DNA of 64,000 nt from Brachionus manjavacas (lineage: Eukaryota; Rotifera; Eurotatoria; Ploima; Brachionidae), in NCBI GenBank assembly GCA_019054805.1, contig JAHQIY010000026.1, forward strand, positions 248,001-312,000, given 5' to 3'. Shown one piece after another: positions 46,672 to 58,199 of this stretch (its first letter is position 1; every line of letters begins with the position of its first letter). The notes below the pieces were generated by a model. The model made no database searches. It saw only the letters and a list, made by a program, of their open reading frames with translations, and was not told where the DNA came from. The translations under genes and the position numbers were made by a program.

Positions 46672-47099
46672 ATAAATATTAGAAGTAAAAAATTCTAGAA
46701 TAAATGAAATGAGATCAAATAATCCAAACAAATACAATAATTTGTATGATCAGTTCAATCAAGATGTTTTTTATTCAAATCAACATTACCAAAAGCCAAA
46801 ACTTTAATTAAGTTTTCTTTCTAATACCAAGAATAATCAAAATGTGAGAATGGTCCAAAATCAATGACTATCACATAATTTTGAGCCTAAAATTAGAAAT
46901 TACTTCAACAATAATAAACATCTAAATCTTAAAACAAAAAATGCTTCATCACTTAAAGTTTCAAAAAATCTTCAATTTGCCAAGCAACTACATCACCCAA
47001 AATCTCATTCACATCAGAATTTAAAAATGCCTTCCAACAACACAACATTTTTAAATGCAAATGAGCAACAAATTTCAAACTACAGTTCAACCTTAGCAG

Positions 47100-48530
47100 A
47101 AAATTTGCATAGGAAAATATTGACTCAATTGAATTTGACTGCTATGTTGACCATCAACCTTTATCACGGTTACTCACGTTTAAAGTTTTTTAAAAGTGAG
47201 TAACCAGATGTTAAGCCAGATGGTTAATCAGAATCAACAATTACACCTTCAAAATCCATTATAAAAGTAGAAAAACTCATACAAATGTAGACGCACTTTC
47301 AAGATGGCCTATGCCAATTGACGATGTGTGAGTACAAACTCAACAATTACAACACGTAGCTGATGAAACTGAACCAAAATTTGTGATAATTTAATTGGCA
47401 GCAATCAAGAAGAATTAAAATTAGTTGGATTTAAAATCTAATTAATGAAAATGGTGAAAACCGCCAGGAAATAGACCAATTCAATTCAAATTTTCATAAG
47501 AGGTTTTATGAACTGTATGAACAGCTTTGTTTAGATATCGATCTCTTATTTCTGAAAAAGGAAGATGGTACAAAGGTTGTTGTTCTACCAAAACATCTAA
47601 TTAATCAAACAATTGAGATGGTGCACAGTTAATACTTGGTGGTCATTTAGGTATAACCAAAACATATGACAAACTAAGAGATCGTTTTTATGCACCAAAA
47701 TTAAAAAATAATACGATCAGATTCATTAAAGAGTTCTTTACTTGTAAAAAAGTTAAACAACCTAAACAAATTCAAAGAGCACGAATCCAACCAATTCGGC
47801 CAAATAAACCACCACAATTAATTACCATAGACATAACCGGTCCATTGCCAACATCCAAGAATGGAAATTGTTATATTTTGGTAATTTGTTGTCACTTTTA
47901 CAAAATGGGTGGCTCTGTATCCACTGAACAACACAACGAGTGACACTGTGGCTCATAAGTTAATAAGGTTCATGATGCAATGTGGTCTCTGTACAAGCAT
48001 TCTTTGAGACTTGGGTACAAATTTTCAGTCTGAATTAATGAGAAAAGTCGATGAACTTTAAGATATTCATCAATTAAGAACAACGGCTTATCATCCATCC
48101 CGAATGTGACAGCTTAAGAGAGCGCTTTAATCGTACAATCAAAACAATGAAAGCATGTTCCGTGAATGAAAACCAAAACAATTGAGATGAACTTTTACCA
48201 TATCTGAGCTTTGCCTAAAACACATCAACACATTCAACAACCAACCATTCACCGTTTCAAGTTATTTTTTGTAGAAAACCCAGAATCCCAATTGATGATT
48301 ACCGAATGTGCCGAAAATAATGGGGAAATGGCAGTTACAGTTGACTCGAACGCAACTGAAACTGAGAACAACTACAATGAACAAACACGTGCTGACCTAT
48401 ATGTTCGTGAGTTAAAAGATAAACTCAATGAAGTCTTCAATTGTGTCCAAACAATTACAAATTCCAAAGTTGAAAAGAGTAAATATTATTACGACCGCAA
48501 CATTAAACCAAGTGAATATAACTAAGTAAT
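47100..48530 (+). pseudogene. RNase H end and integrase remnant of gypsy-1
   Basis: In several frames: the RNase H end (DCYVDHQPLSRLLT, then an NVDALSRWPMPIDD-like block around 47290-47320), the H2C2 zinc region of integrase (GGHLGITKTYDKLRDRFYAP near 47640-47700), the start of the catalytic core (ITIDITGPLPTSKNGNCYIL near 47825-47880), and the region after the core at 48211-48525. Multiple stops and frameshifts break it. The reverse transcriptase that should precede RNase H is absent between the gag piece and 47100, indicating an internal deletion. Confidence 0.75.
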
Positions 48531-48537
48531 ATAATAA

Positions 48538-48884
48538 GTGCACCATATTCGCTTAAAAAAGTTTTTTACAATCATCAGAGATAAGCTAAGTGATCCTGAG
48601 TCCGAAAATGAAAATGATACTCTACCTCAGAAAAACCAAGAATATAGAGACAATTTAAGTATAGAAGAACAATTACAAACCCAGTTGACCAGCAAGATAA
48701 GTCAAGGAATGAAAATTACCATAATTTACACGGAAATCAAGACAAAATAGAATTTGATTGTCCAGTACCTGATGAACAGCCAACAAAAAATAAGTAACAA
48801 ATTGTTTGCATCTATTCTGATTTCGCAGTTGTTTATTTGTTTTTTTTTGTTTAATAAAATTATAATAAATTAAAATTGTCACAA
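48538..48884 (+). other. gypsy-1 pol tail before the LINE insertion
   Basis: A 70-codon frame (48538-48750) continues the polyprotein C-terminus, rich in Glu/Asn/Gln. T-rich non-coding sequence follows up to the LINE ORF1. The exact LINE insertion point is not resolved. Confidence 0.4.
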
Positions 48885-49825
48885 AATGGATAAAACGTCA
48901 CAAAATCAGGAACTTCTGGTCGAAAACTTGCTAGATGAGTTGACAAATATCGAGATGACAATGGAAATAAGCGCCAGCTCACCTGAAATATTGCCAAAAA
49001 AAAACAAGAGACTAAAAACTGATTCTGACACTTCTTTAAACATCAATCAATAAGACTAAAGAATCGAACAACGAGAGAAAGACAATAAAATACTGATGGA
49101 AAGTCTTGAGAAGGTACTTCAAATTAGCAGAACTATTCTAAACCTCCTGCCTTCTTCACCCCCCCCAACAACTGACAAACACCACCCCGACTTGGATCAT
49201 AGTGGTCAACAAAAAAACAAAACCAGATGGAAAATCCAACTCTAAACCAGTCATGGGCGAACATCAAATTAACGTCCTAAACTCAGCCACTGATTGAAAT
49301 GAATGAACAAGAAGGAAGAAAAAAAAAACCTGATTGTATTCGGTATCCAAATATCTAAGAAAAAAGAAGCCGCAGACCAAAAAAAAAATGACGAAGACGA
49401 GATTAATAAAATTCTGGCCTACATTAATAATGGAAAGATACTGGAAACAACTATTATTCGATTTAAACCAAAGTCAGAATCTGAAACAATCACCCCTGTA
49501 TTGATAAAATTTAAAGACGAAAAAACGTGAAATGAAATATTATATAACTCAAAGAAACTTAGAGAGAAAAAAGCTTTCGAAAATATTTATCTAAATCCTG
49601 ACCTAACTGTAGCCCAACAACACAACTTCAAATTATTACGTGAAAAATGCAAACAACAAAATGAAAAAGAGTCGGACAAGGACTACGTTCATGTGATTCG
49701 AAACCATGCTATTAAAAGAGCGATAAGAAGAGAATCAAACGAAAAAGCAAGATCCTCAAAACACTAGCAGCTACCAACTCATATAGATCGATCGATAATG
49801 CAACTGAATGAAAGTCTTCTAGAAA

Positions 49826-50296
49826 ATGATCAAACGCAAAGAGTCAAAATTACTAATTAATCCAGATTTCAAATTTGTGCAAAAGTGCTCAATCAAAAGC
49901 GGGTATACACGTGGAAGGCCATATGGTGGCACAGCATGGATACTAAAAAAAAAGATTAACGATAAAGTAAAAGTTACCTTCTTTGACGATTGTATATCCT
50001 CATGTAAAATTGGTGATGAACTATGCTTAATTGGAGTCTATTTGAAGTTTAACAATGGAACAGTTGAAGCAATTTTGGAGCATCAAGAACAAATTGGCAA
50101 GCTACTTGACATTATTGAAAATATTTACCAACAGAAATCGACGGCTAAAATTGCAATTCTTGGGGACTTTAATTCAGATCTCTATCGACGAACTAACTTC
50201 GACGATTTAATGAAGCATTTAATTGAATTTGAACAACTAACATGTATTGATACATTAAACTTGCAAAAAACAGACCTTAATAAGAACATTCTTTAA
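49826..50296 (+). pseudogene. LINE ORF2 endonuclease domain
   Basis: 156-codon frame with the exonuclease-endonuclease-phosphatase fold of APE-type LINEs: RGRPYGGTAWILKKK, GDELCLIGVYLKFNNG and KIAILGDFNSDLY carry the conserved Gly-Asp-Phe-Asn block. The frame breaks just after DTLN and resumes in another frame towards the RT. The N-terminal catalytic Asn/Glu part lies upstream in broken sequence. Confidence 0.78.
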
Positions 50297-50500
50297 TAAA
50301 AACAATAAATCAAAGATTGATCTGATTCTAGTAAACAAAAAACTTACCAAAAACTGTAAACAAGCAAATATACTAAATGATATCAAACACAAAACAAACA
50401 CAAGTGATCTTCTGGCGATTGAATTTGAAATCGATTTTAATCTAAAATTAAAAAGTGATTGTAATAACAATAATTCAAAAAAAAACCCGAATGGAATGAA

Positions 50501-52356
50501 TTGGATTTCAGATTAGAATATGAAAAGAGATTGTGTGAAAAACGGAACCAGTTAGACACAGCTAAACTAGCCAGAATTAATAAGCACAATTCAAAAATAA
50601 TACTCACTGAACTTATCAACGAGCTGACAAGTAGCATGAGATGCTCAATAAATGACATTCAAAAAGCAGAGATGAACAATAAAAATAATAAACACACAAA
50701 ACGAAAAAGATGGTGGAACAATGAAATCCAAAAAATGAGTGATGATGTTAAAAATGCGTACAAACAACTAGATAATATAAAACCTGGAGATAACATTAAC
50801 CAACTTGAAGCTCAACTAACTGAATTGAAAAAATCATATCGAAGAAAACAGCGTCAGAAAAAAGCTTCAATCTCAACCAAATGGACCAGACAAATAAACA
50901 CTTTATACTATACGCACAATGACAAGTTCTGGGAAGAATTGAAACGAAGGCGATCAAACGGCTCAAAGGTGGATATAGAAATTGAAACTCTAAGTGATAA
51001 CTTCAAAGAGCTTTTCACAACAAATAACTAAACAGAGCCGACGAATGATGAACAAATACAACAAGAAGTAGATAATTACGCAAGTCTAACTGAGAATAGA
51101 ATTGATCAAGGCAGAATTGAGGTAAAAGTGGAAACAATCAAAAATATAATCGAAAATTTGCCTAATGGAAAGTCTTGCGGATTCGCAGAAGTGAACTATG
51201 AAATGTTCAAATATGGACCAACTGATCAACTAGCATTTATAAAAGCATTTGTTTTTAAAAAAATGATTGAAAACAGCATCATCCCCTAACTTTTTAATAT
51301 TGGCAAAATCCTACCAGTGATTAAAAAAGAGAATGAAAGTAATTCAGATATAAACAACGTAAGGCCAATTACAGTATCTGACCCACTTGCAAACATTTTC
51401 GAAATGTACATCCTTGAAAGAATGAAACAAACACACCAAGACTGTGAGACACAATTTGGCTTCAAATCAAATAGCTCAACTAATCATGCTGTATTTGTCC
51501 TTGATGAAACAATCAAGCACTAAAAAATGAAACGCAAACCAATCTTTATACGTGCAATAGATGCAAGCAAAGCCTTTGATAAAGTCAACAGAGTCAAACT
51601 CCTGCAATCGCTTATTGGAAAAATTGACCCAGAGTTATGGTTATTACTTAAAAATTATTATGAAAACTCACTTGCATACGTATAAAATCGAAACCAAACT
51701 GGACCAATGTTTAAAACATGCATTGGTGTTAAACAAGGTGGCCCGTTATCTCCAAAATTATTCTCAATTTATGTCGAACACTTGATTGAATAAATTAGAA
51801 AGACAAATCTAATAAGAGAAGTGAATGGAATTCAAAATGGAGTGCTTATGTACGCTGACGACTTACTGCTATTTACTGATAGCGCAGAAAAACTCCGAAA
51901 AGTCCTCAAAATTTGTGAAAACTTTGTTCAAGAAAAGAAATCAAATTCAATCCAAAAAAAACACAAATAATTGCAATCAACAACAAGAAAAAAGAAAAAT
52001 GTACCCTCTGCAATCAAGAGATTGAGTGGGTACAAAAACTCAAATACCTTTGTGTTACAGTCACACAAAATAACAAAATCAATACACACCTTCAAGAGAG
52101 AAGATTGGCAAGTTGGAAAGCATATCATGCACTTAAGTCACAAATCGAAATTGAAGGAAAAGACCTAGACCAAAAAGTTAAAAGTCAACTTTTTAAAACT
52201 AACATTAGACCAATTATGTACTACGGCTTAGAAAACTCTTACCTAAACAAGACTGAAACAAAAAAAATTCAAACAATGGAAGGCATTATGATGAAAAGAA
52301 TCATAGGAGTAAATAAAAGGACATACAACGAACTTACTTTATGCATTAGACGTTGA
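50501..52356 (+). pseudogene. LINE ORF2 reverse transcriptase region
   Basis: Frames 50501-51031, 51317-51523 and shorter pieces form the pre-RT linker and RT. Visible blocks: a Lys/Arg-rich linker ending NTLYYTHNDKFWEEL, the finger motif NLPNGKSCGFAEVN, NNVRPITVSDPL, the palm AIDASKAFDKV, GVKQGGPLSP, and YADDLLLF at 51851. Stops occur, for example after ENSIIP and after DETIKH, so the enzyme is inactive unless the stops are sequence errors. Confidence 0.8.
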
Positions 52357-52687
52357 ACCGGTTGACTTAAAAAAATCAAGACGAAATTTGCGAAACGATT
52401 ACTTGAGAATGGCTACACTCACGAATTGCTACAATCGATCGAGAATAATGAACGAGACGAAAATAAGTTCAAGTTTAAATTTCTAAATGAGATGAAATAA
52501 ATTTTAAAAACTCAAGAAAAACTAGAAATCGAAACAAAAAAAAGAGTAATCAAGGAAACAGAGGAGGAAAAAAAGATAATGGCAAAGAATGGTATTAGTG
52601 ACTCAATCAAAACATGTTTTGCAATGATAAACAGTAATGATCAAAATGGAAAAACCCTTCTTAACCTACTTATAAAGGCGTTCTAAA

Positions 52688-52715
52688 TAAAAAAAAAAAA
52701 AAAAAAAAAAAAAAA
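52688..52715 (+). repeat. LINE poly(A) tail
   Basis: A run of about 28 A residues directly after the end of ORF2 (stop near 52685) marks the 3' end of the LINE. Confidence 0.85.
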
Positions 52716-53191
52716 TGTGGAAAAAAAATTACAAATTTATTTGTAAGATTAAATGAATAATAAATTTAAAGATTTAAATTTTTAATAATTTTTATATTTT
52801 TATGTTTATTATGAAAAAAAATTAAAACTTTAGTATGTACAAATTATAAATTTTTTTTTTAATTGAAACTAAATTAACAAAATAATCTTCATTTCATTTT
52901 TTTTTATTTACAAATTTGTATCATTATTTTAATACATCGCCAGAATTGGCGCAAAATGAAATAAATAAAATAAAATATAACAAAATAACCCAAATTTAAT
53001 GTCATATAAAATTTGAGTTTTAAACAGTTACAATATTATTTCCGACAGTTACAGTAATTATTTTTTCCTTGTCATAATTTTTCATATCTAAATGCTTGTT
53101 TACTTATTAGTTTCAGATTCCAATTTATTTCAAATAAAGATTTATCCTTTAAAAGTTTCTTCTTTTATTGTTTGGTCTCAATATAGCGGGA

Positions 53192-53253
53192 GTTATTGAA
53201 TTAATACTCGCCTACTCTCAGAAAGATAATAAACAAAAATCACGTTTATTACA
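53192..53253 (+). repeat. 3' LTR or LTR end of gypsy-1
   Basis: Matches 45771-45832 with about three differences. It is preceded by a purine-rich AGCGGGAG that could be a polypurine tract. The bases after it do not repeat the left flank, so no target duplication is evident. Confidence 0.6.
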
Positions 53254-53439
53254 ATCTATATCACGCTTTTTGGGATCTAATTAATTTTATTATGCTCAAG
53301 AGAAGGCAAGACTTACAAATCTAAGGAAAATATTTAACAAATTTTTATTATTAAATATTATCCAAATCTCATTCTAATCAATCAATTATTGCAAATTGAA
53401 TTTACAAAAATTTCCTTTGACGAGTAATGCCGGTTCATT

Positions 53440-54720
53440 AAGGTGAATCTTTTAGGATTTCTTTCACCGACTGCACCAGCTTCAACTCGTATTCAATAAT
53501 GCTCCTTTTCACCAAATGCTTGACCTTTTTGCATCTTTGATTACTAACAAACTGTTCGTTGTTTCTGTAGACACGCCTAAAGATAAAAACTCGGCTTTTT
53601 TAAGAAAAGGGTGTAGGAATATCTGAATTTGACCATGGAATCTTCAAGTTTAGAAGCCTTTTTTATCGTCTTTTGACGAATAGTTTTGCGACTTTAACTA
53701 AAATGCAGAGAAAATAGGAGAACAACTGTTATCCGTTCCCATTTTGTGTTCCTTTCTGAAAATTTTACTTTTAAACTTAAAAATATCAATTAAGTCTTCG
53801 CTTCGCTAATTCAGTGTCCTCCTGTCGAAGGTTTGCAACCGCCAAGCTCTTGAATTCAGCTGGAAGATCAAGCTACGATAGTATTTAGAAGCATTTCCAT
53901 CAAATGGAAAGCATCCTACAAAAACATCCAACATGCGGTTCGGATTACTCACGAGCACTAGGTCTAGTTGACTGGTCGGGTTTTATTACAAAAGAACGTC
54001 CCTTCCTTAACCATTTGCGCAAGACTCGAGTTAGTAGATCCCGTATCAGTGATAAATCGTACTAGTTACACTCGATTTGAGGTAATTGAAATCACCCATA
54101 AATATGATGATCGAATATTTTTCGTTTCTTAATAATTTACTCGTCGATTCAATTGAATTCGCAATGAGCATGTCGTAATTACTCGGATATTATGATGGCG
54201 GTTCGTAGATGCACCCTAATACGACTTGTTATTCATTCTCGATTTTGACAGGAACCCGTAACTACTCACACCAGGTATAAGGTTTCCGTAGTACCGATAA
54301 TAGTGTTATTGTAGGCAATGTGAAGTATCTGTACAAAAATTCCAGTACAAAAAGTAAAAATGCTATAATTTTTTCTCTAATTGTTTCCAATTATGGTTCT
54401 GTAAACAGTACTAAATTGTACAAATGTTTTAGAAACGAATAACAAACTCTGCAAAAACTCTGCAACTTATTGCATATATTGATCGAATATTTTTTGATGG
54501 TGTGCATTTTACAGAAAAAATGCAGAGTTTTTCAGAGCTTGGTATTCGTTTGTACGAATCTGTATTGCAGAACCATTTTTTCAAAATTAGAAAAAATTAA
54601 AGCTTTTACTTTTTGTACTGTTATTTTTGTACTAATTTTACACATTGCCTTATTGCATTGGTGAAGCAAAAGCTATTACCTTCTAGTTTAGGTGATTCTA
54701 GATTGGACTTTAAGTTCTGA
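53440..54720 (-). pseudogene. Decayed LINE endonuclease ORF (minus), split by a MITE
   Basis: On the minus strand the block around 54240-54050 encodes an APE-type endonuclease signature: VVLGCIYEPPS, a stretch of intervening helix residues, then IIIFMGDFNYL. Further along, near 53990-53880, comes a LVLVSNPNRM-like region equivalent to the end of the endonuclease domain of CR1/jockey elements. The frame is broken by stops and shifts. The ORF is interrupted by the 336-bp MITE at 54314-54649, with LINE-like sequence resuming at 54658-54720. Both ends of the LINE are missing. Confidence 0.72.
54314..54649. mobile_element. hAT-like MITE with 8-bp TSD
   Basis: Ends GGCAATGTG...CACATTGCC, with inverted similarity continuing through AGTACAAAAAGTAAAA for about 60-80 bp (with mismatches). 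Flanked by TTATTGTA (54306-54313) and TTATTGCA (54650-54657), an 8-bp target duplication with one change. The second copy at 55462 keeps TTATTGCA, which suggests the original duplication was perfect. No transposase; 336 bp. Eight-base duplications point to the hAT superfamily. Confidence 0.85.
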
Positions 54721-55423
54721 TTAGTGAAGCAGTTTAAAGAGTCTTAGTAAAAAAAATAAAAATAGACAATTATTTCCTTTAATGAGAGAAATTCATAATT
54801 TTAATTTACAAAAATTTTTTTCTTTTTAATCATAAAATTTGACTATACATTAAATTCAATTATTATTCATCTTTAAAAAATTTTAAAAAAATGAAAAATT
54901 AAAGAAAAAATTTTCTTTTAGTTATTTTATTTTGATTCGAGTCGTTTTTGTTCGTGTCAGTCAAGAGTTAAAGGTTTGGATTATTCTCCTGTAAGGAAAC
55001 TTTTACCGATAGTTAAAGTAATTAAAATTTTTAGCTCATCAAAATTCCATATTTTTTTAACTAAATTTTAATCCGAAAACATATCATTATCTTATTATGT
55101 AATATTTGTCTTTTATATAGAATTATATTTAATAATTTGTCAATTAATTTTACAAAAATAAAATTCTTTCATCGCTTAATTAATAACTTAGAGTAAAGCG
55201 GTTATAAAATAAGTTTTTTTTTATATTTTTGGCTTGTTCATTTTAGTCGGTCGAAAATTAAAATTGACACTGAAAAAAATTAACAATGGAAAAATTGACT
55301 CAATAAAATTGAATCTCAATTACAATCAAAAATATAACTAAAGAATATTAAAAAAAAAAGATAATTTTTTACTTTTTTATAGACAAATCAAAATGAGGTA
55401 TTAAATATTTGGTATAGCTCATT
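54721..55423. other. AT-rich spacer, nothing identified
   Basis: About 700 bp without coding or repeat features I can name. A few words (for example TAATCCGAAAA) also occur near 45680, hinting at shared repeat remnants. Confidence 0.35.
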
Positions 55424-55547
55424 ACACCAGGTATAAGGTTTCCGTAGTACCGATAATAGTGTTATTGCAGGCAATGTGAAATATCAATACAAAAATTACA
55501 GTACAAAAAGTAAAAATGCTATAATTTTTTCTCTAATTGTTTACAAT
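55424..55547. mobile_element. Second MITE copy, truncated, with shared flank
   Basis: 55424-55469 repeats 54268-54313 (ACACCAGGTATAAGGTTTCC and onward, including the MITE target site TTATTGCA), and 55470-55547 repeats the left end of the MITE at 54314. The match stops abruptly at the TG that starts the gypsy-3 LTR, so the MITE right half is probably beyond gypsy-3. The copied 46 bp of LINE flank shows that this is a duplicate of the LINE-plus-MITE locus and not an independent MITE insertion. Confidence 0.8.
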
Positions 55548-55672
55548 TGTTATGCCAGCAAAACTTACTTACTTCTTTAGTAATTATAAAATAGAATAAG
55601 ATTAATTTCAACTAAGGGAATGAAAAAAAAAAGCACATTTATAAAAGAGTCTTTTATTAAAAACACGATTCT
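55548..55672 (+). repeat. Left part of gypsy-3 5' LTR
   Basis: Begins TGTTATGCC exactly where the MITE match ends, and is interrupted after TTCT at 55672 by gypsy-2. The remaining bases TTACA follow the gypsy-2 right target duplication at 60611-60615, giving a ~130-bp TG...CA unit followed by a possible primer site TTAGCGCCC. The matching 3' LTR would lie outside the window, so this is inferred. Confidence 0.5.
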
Positions 55673-55947
55673 TGTTACCCTGAACAATCACTTATTCATC
55701 AGCTTGTCAACTGATGCACAGAGATAAGAAAGAATTATAATTGTCACGTATCTCAGAAGTTAGACGCTTCGAAATGCTGACAGATACATTAAGCACTTAG
55801 CTTACATATTGACTTAATTATTAGCTCGTGTTCTTGACACGAGCATTTGAGTATAAATAAGATTTCTTTTCTTAGAACGCCGGAACTTTCAATAACTTAA
55901 ATAAAGCTTTTAAAGGATTAAACATTGTTAATTATAAACCGGTTACA
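55673..55947 (+). repeat. 5' LTR of gypsy-2
   Basis: 275 bp, TG...CA. It holds a TATA-like GTATAAATAAG near 55853 and an AATAAAG near 55902, both also present in the 3' copy, consistent with promoter and polyadenylation signals. It differs from the 3' LTR at roughly 14 positions, so the insertion is not very recent. Confidence 0.93.
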
Positions 55948-55979
55948 ATTGGTAGCAGCGATAAAAAGATGATATTTTT

Positions 55980-56261
55980 ATGGTAACCATTTCAAAAGAT
56001 TACCTTGAAAAACTTAGTGTACAAGAGCTCGTACACTTAATAAAGACACAAAATGGGTCTTTTGAGAATGTATTCCAGAAATTAGATGACGACAGCGAAT
56101 TGGTAAGATGTACAGAAGCCGAACAAATGGAATGGCTTCAAAATGTTCGAAATTCAAGAAAACCTAAGAAGTTGCTTACTGAGCTACTTTTCAAAAGAGC
56201 TGAGCTATTGGCCAGTATCAAAAAGATGAAAATTGAAGAAGCACTTACTAAGACAACCTGA
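55980..56261 (+). pseudogene. Gag-like ORF of gypsy-2 (truncated)
   Basis: 93-codon frame starting just after the primer-binding site. The Leu/Lys/Glu-rich sequence (YLEKLSVQELVHLIK, then EQMEWLQNVR) is compatible with the N-terminal part of a Gag but has no capsid or CCHC motif. It overlaps the RNase H frame by 29 bases in another frame, showing that the rest of gag, protease and RT were lost at this junction. Confidence 0.5.
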
Positions 56262-56964
56262 TTTCAAGATTTTTATTTTGCACACAGATGCATCAGGATA
56301 TGCTATGGGAGCTATCCTGTCTCAAATGGATGACAGTGGTAAAGAGTATGTGTGTTCATATTCTTCAAAACTCCTTAAAGGTGCTCAGAAAAATTATAGC
56401 GTTACAGAACGCGAATGTTTGGTTCTCGTGTTGGGAATCAAGAATAATCATACATTACTGTATGGACAAAAATTTGACGTCGTTACTGATCATATTGCCT
56501 TTAAATGGTTAATGTCTATTAAAGAACCAAGTGGAGGACTAGCTAGGTGGTCTATTTTCTTACAAACATACGACTTTAATATTGTATATAGAAAAGGAGC
56601 TAAACATGGGAATGCTGATGCTATTAGTAGACCAGTACTATCATGCCAAACCTTATATGAGAAGAATACAATTTTCTGTGATGAAGACTCAAGAAAAATT
56701 CTTGACGTTTTCATAGATGAACCACTTTTAAATTTTCTTAAGAATGGCAAACACTCCCTGGGATTGTCAACAAAGCAAGTAAAACGAGTAGAGAGTCAGG
56801 CTTCACGATATATGTATGATCTAAAGGAAAATTTAATATTTTACTTTTACAAAAAAGGATGTGCACTGATTGTTCCGAAACCAGATTTAAGAACAAAAAT
56901 TATTGAGAAATCTCATGTGTTAGGACACTTTCAAAAAGAAACAACAGTTAAAAGGATAAAATAA
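56233..56964 (+). pseudogene. RNase H domain and integrase zinc region of gypsy-2
   Basis: 243-codon open frame. It begins inside the pol polyprotein with the Ty3/gypsy RNase H: ILHTDASGYAMGAILSQ (catalytic Asp), YSVTERECLVLVLGI (Glu), FDVVTDHIAFKWL (Asp), then the tether GNADAISR. The integrase H2C2 zinc region begins (KSHVLGHFQKETTVKRIK) before a stop at 56962. The RT that normally precedes is absent. The frame was cut from a longer pol by deletion, so the ATG is not a real start. Confidence 0.85.
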
Positions 56965-57000
56965 GGGAAAAATATTGACAGAGACGTCGAACTTTATATT

Positions 57001-57636
57001 TTGGCATGTGATATTTCCAAACGAAAAAATCTGATAGTTTTAAAAGAGCATCCGGCCATAACACTAAATATTAAAGATAGTTTCGATAGAATAGCTATTG
57101 ATCTTGTGTTCGGCCTACCGTTAACTGAAGAAGGATTTCTGGGAGTCTTGGTAATAAGCAAATACCTTACCAAATATCCATACGTAGAACCTATTAAAAG
57201 TAAACCAGCTATTGAAATCGCTGATCACCTATGGAAATTTATATGCTTGTTTGGTCCTCCTAAGGTAATTTTTTCAGATCAGGGGACAGAGTTTAACAAC
57301 GCTATCGTAGACAATCTTATTAAAAGAATCGGCGCTGAGCTTGTTGTTATATCAGCATACCATCCTAGGATAAACGGTCAGGTTGAGAGATTTAATGGAG
57401 AATTCGTTAAATGTTTGAGGCGACATTGTGAACAGAATACTGAAGACTGGCCAAAATGGATACCGTATGTGTTGCTAGCATATAGAACTAGAGTCCATAC
57501 ATCAACATTATTCTCTCCATTCGAGTTAAAGTTCGGAAGAAAAATGAACGGATTTAGGAATTGGTCTTCTGTTGATTCAGAGTTTAAACACAACGCACTG
57601 GATGAACGAGTCTTGGAGATAAAATTTTTGATGTAA
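57001..57636 (+). pseudogene. Integrase core of gypsy-2
   Basis: 211-codon frame with the DDE integrase fold: first Asp in AIDLVFGLPLT, second Asp in VIFSDQGTEF, Glu in NGQVERFNGEF, then WIPYVLLAYRTRVHTSTLFS and the FELKFGRKM block. All three catalytic acidic residues are present. The frame is continuous with the preceding RNase H frame apart from one stop, and the downstream C-terminal region (to about 57900, including a KYRGPFTI-like chromatin-binding segment) is broken by stops. Confidence 0.85.
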
Positions 57637-58199
57637 AAATCTTATCCAGAAACACTTCGTAACATCGAAAAAAGTAAGAATAAGGAAGTTAAAGCACAAA
57701 ACAAAATAAGACTAATTACTGAGGAAAAAATTCCAATAGGAACTAAGGTATGGATTAGTTAATCAGGCATACAAAATAAGCTTCACCCTAAATACCGTGG
57801 TCCGTTTACTATAATAGGTCTGACGAAAAATGCCAATTATATCGTGGAAGATGCATTAAAAAATGTATAAACAGATACCTTTCCACAGCAGAGATTAAAA
57901 TTAGGCAACGTCAAAAACAACGGGGAAACTAAAAATGTTGTATTTGAAGTCGAAAAAATTTTAGACCATAAAATGGATAAAAAAATAAAAAAAAAATAAA
58001 AAATATTTATTTCTTGTAAAATGGAAAAATTTCGACGCCAAACATAATTAATGGGAACCAATTGGAAGTTTTCTGGATCCTAAACTGATAGAAAATTATT
58101 GGAAATCTAAAAAAAATGAAACTAACACTGAGAAAAGAAAAAGAGGAAGACCAAGAAAAATAGTTTATAACACTCCGACTTTTATAAATATTTTAACAT

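Larger units (their letters stand above)
48885..52715 (+). mobile_element. Non-LTR retrotransposon (LINE) with poly(A) tail
   Basis: ORF1 remnants (from ATG 48885, then 49303-49530 and beyond) contain an RRM-like ORF1p block (NLIVFGIQ, RFKPKSESETITPVLIKFKD, IYLNPDLT). ORF2 follows with an apurinic-type endonuclease (GRPYGGTAWI, IGVYLKFNNG, ILGDFNSDLY, 49826-50296), an RT domain from about 50500 with GKSCGFAEVNYEM, VRPITVSDPLANIFE, AIDASKAFDKV, GVKQGGPLSPKLFS and the catalytic YADD at 51851-51862, and an RT thumb/C-terminal region to about 52685. A ~28-base poly(A) ends at 52715. Several stops and frameshifts break both ORFs, but the gene order is complete. No target duplication was found by eye. 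Confidence 0.85.
45771..53253 (+). mobile_element. Degenerate Ty3/gypsy-like element (gypsy-1) with nested LINE
   Basis: A ~62-bp direct repeat at 45771-45832 and 53192-53253 (TTATTGAATTAATACTCG...TTTATTACA, about 3 mismatches) brackets gypsy-type coding remnants: gag, the end of RNase H, integrase and a downstream pol tail. After the first repeat comes TGGTGCCAACTGAAC (45834-45848), a plausible tRNA primer-binding site. The repeats may be short LTRs or only the conserved ends of longer, diverged LTRs. Protease and most of the reverse transcriptase are missing. A full LINE (48885-52715) sits inside. Every frame is broken, so the element cannot move by itself. Confidence 0.75.
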
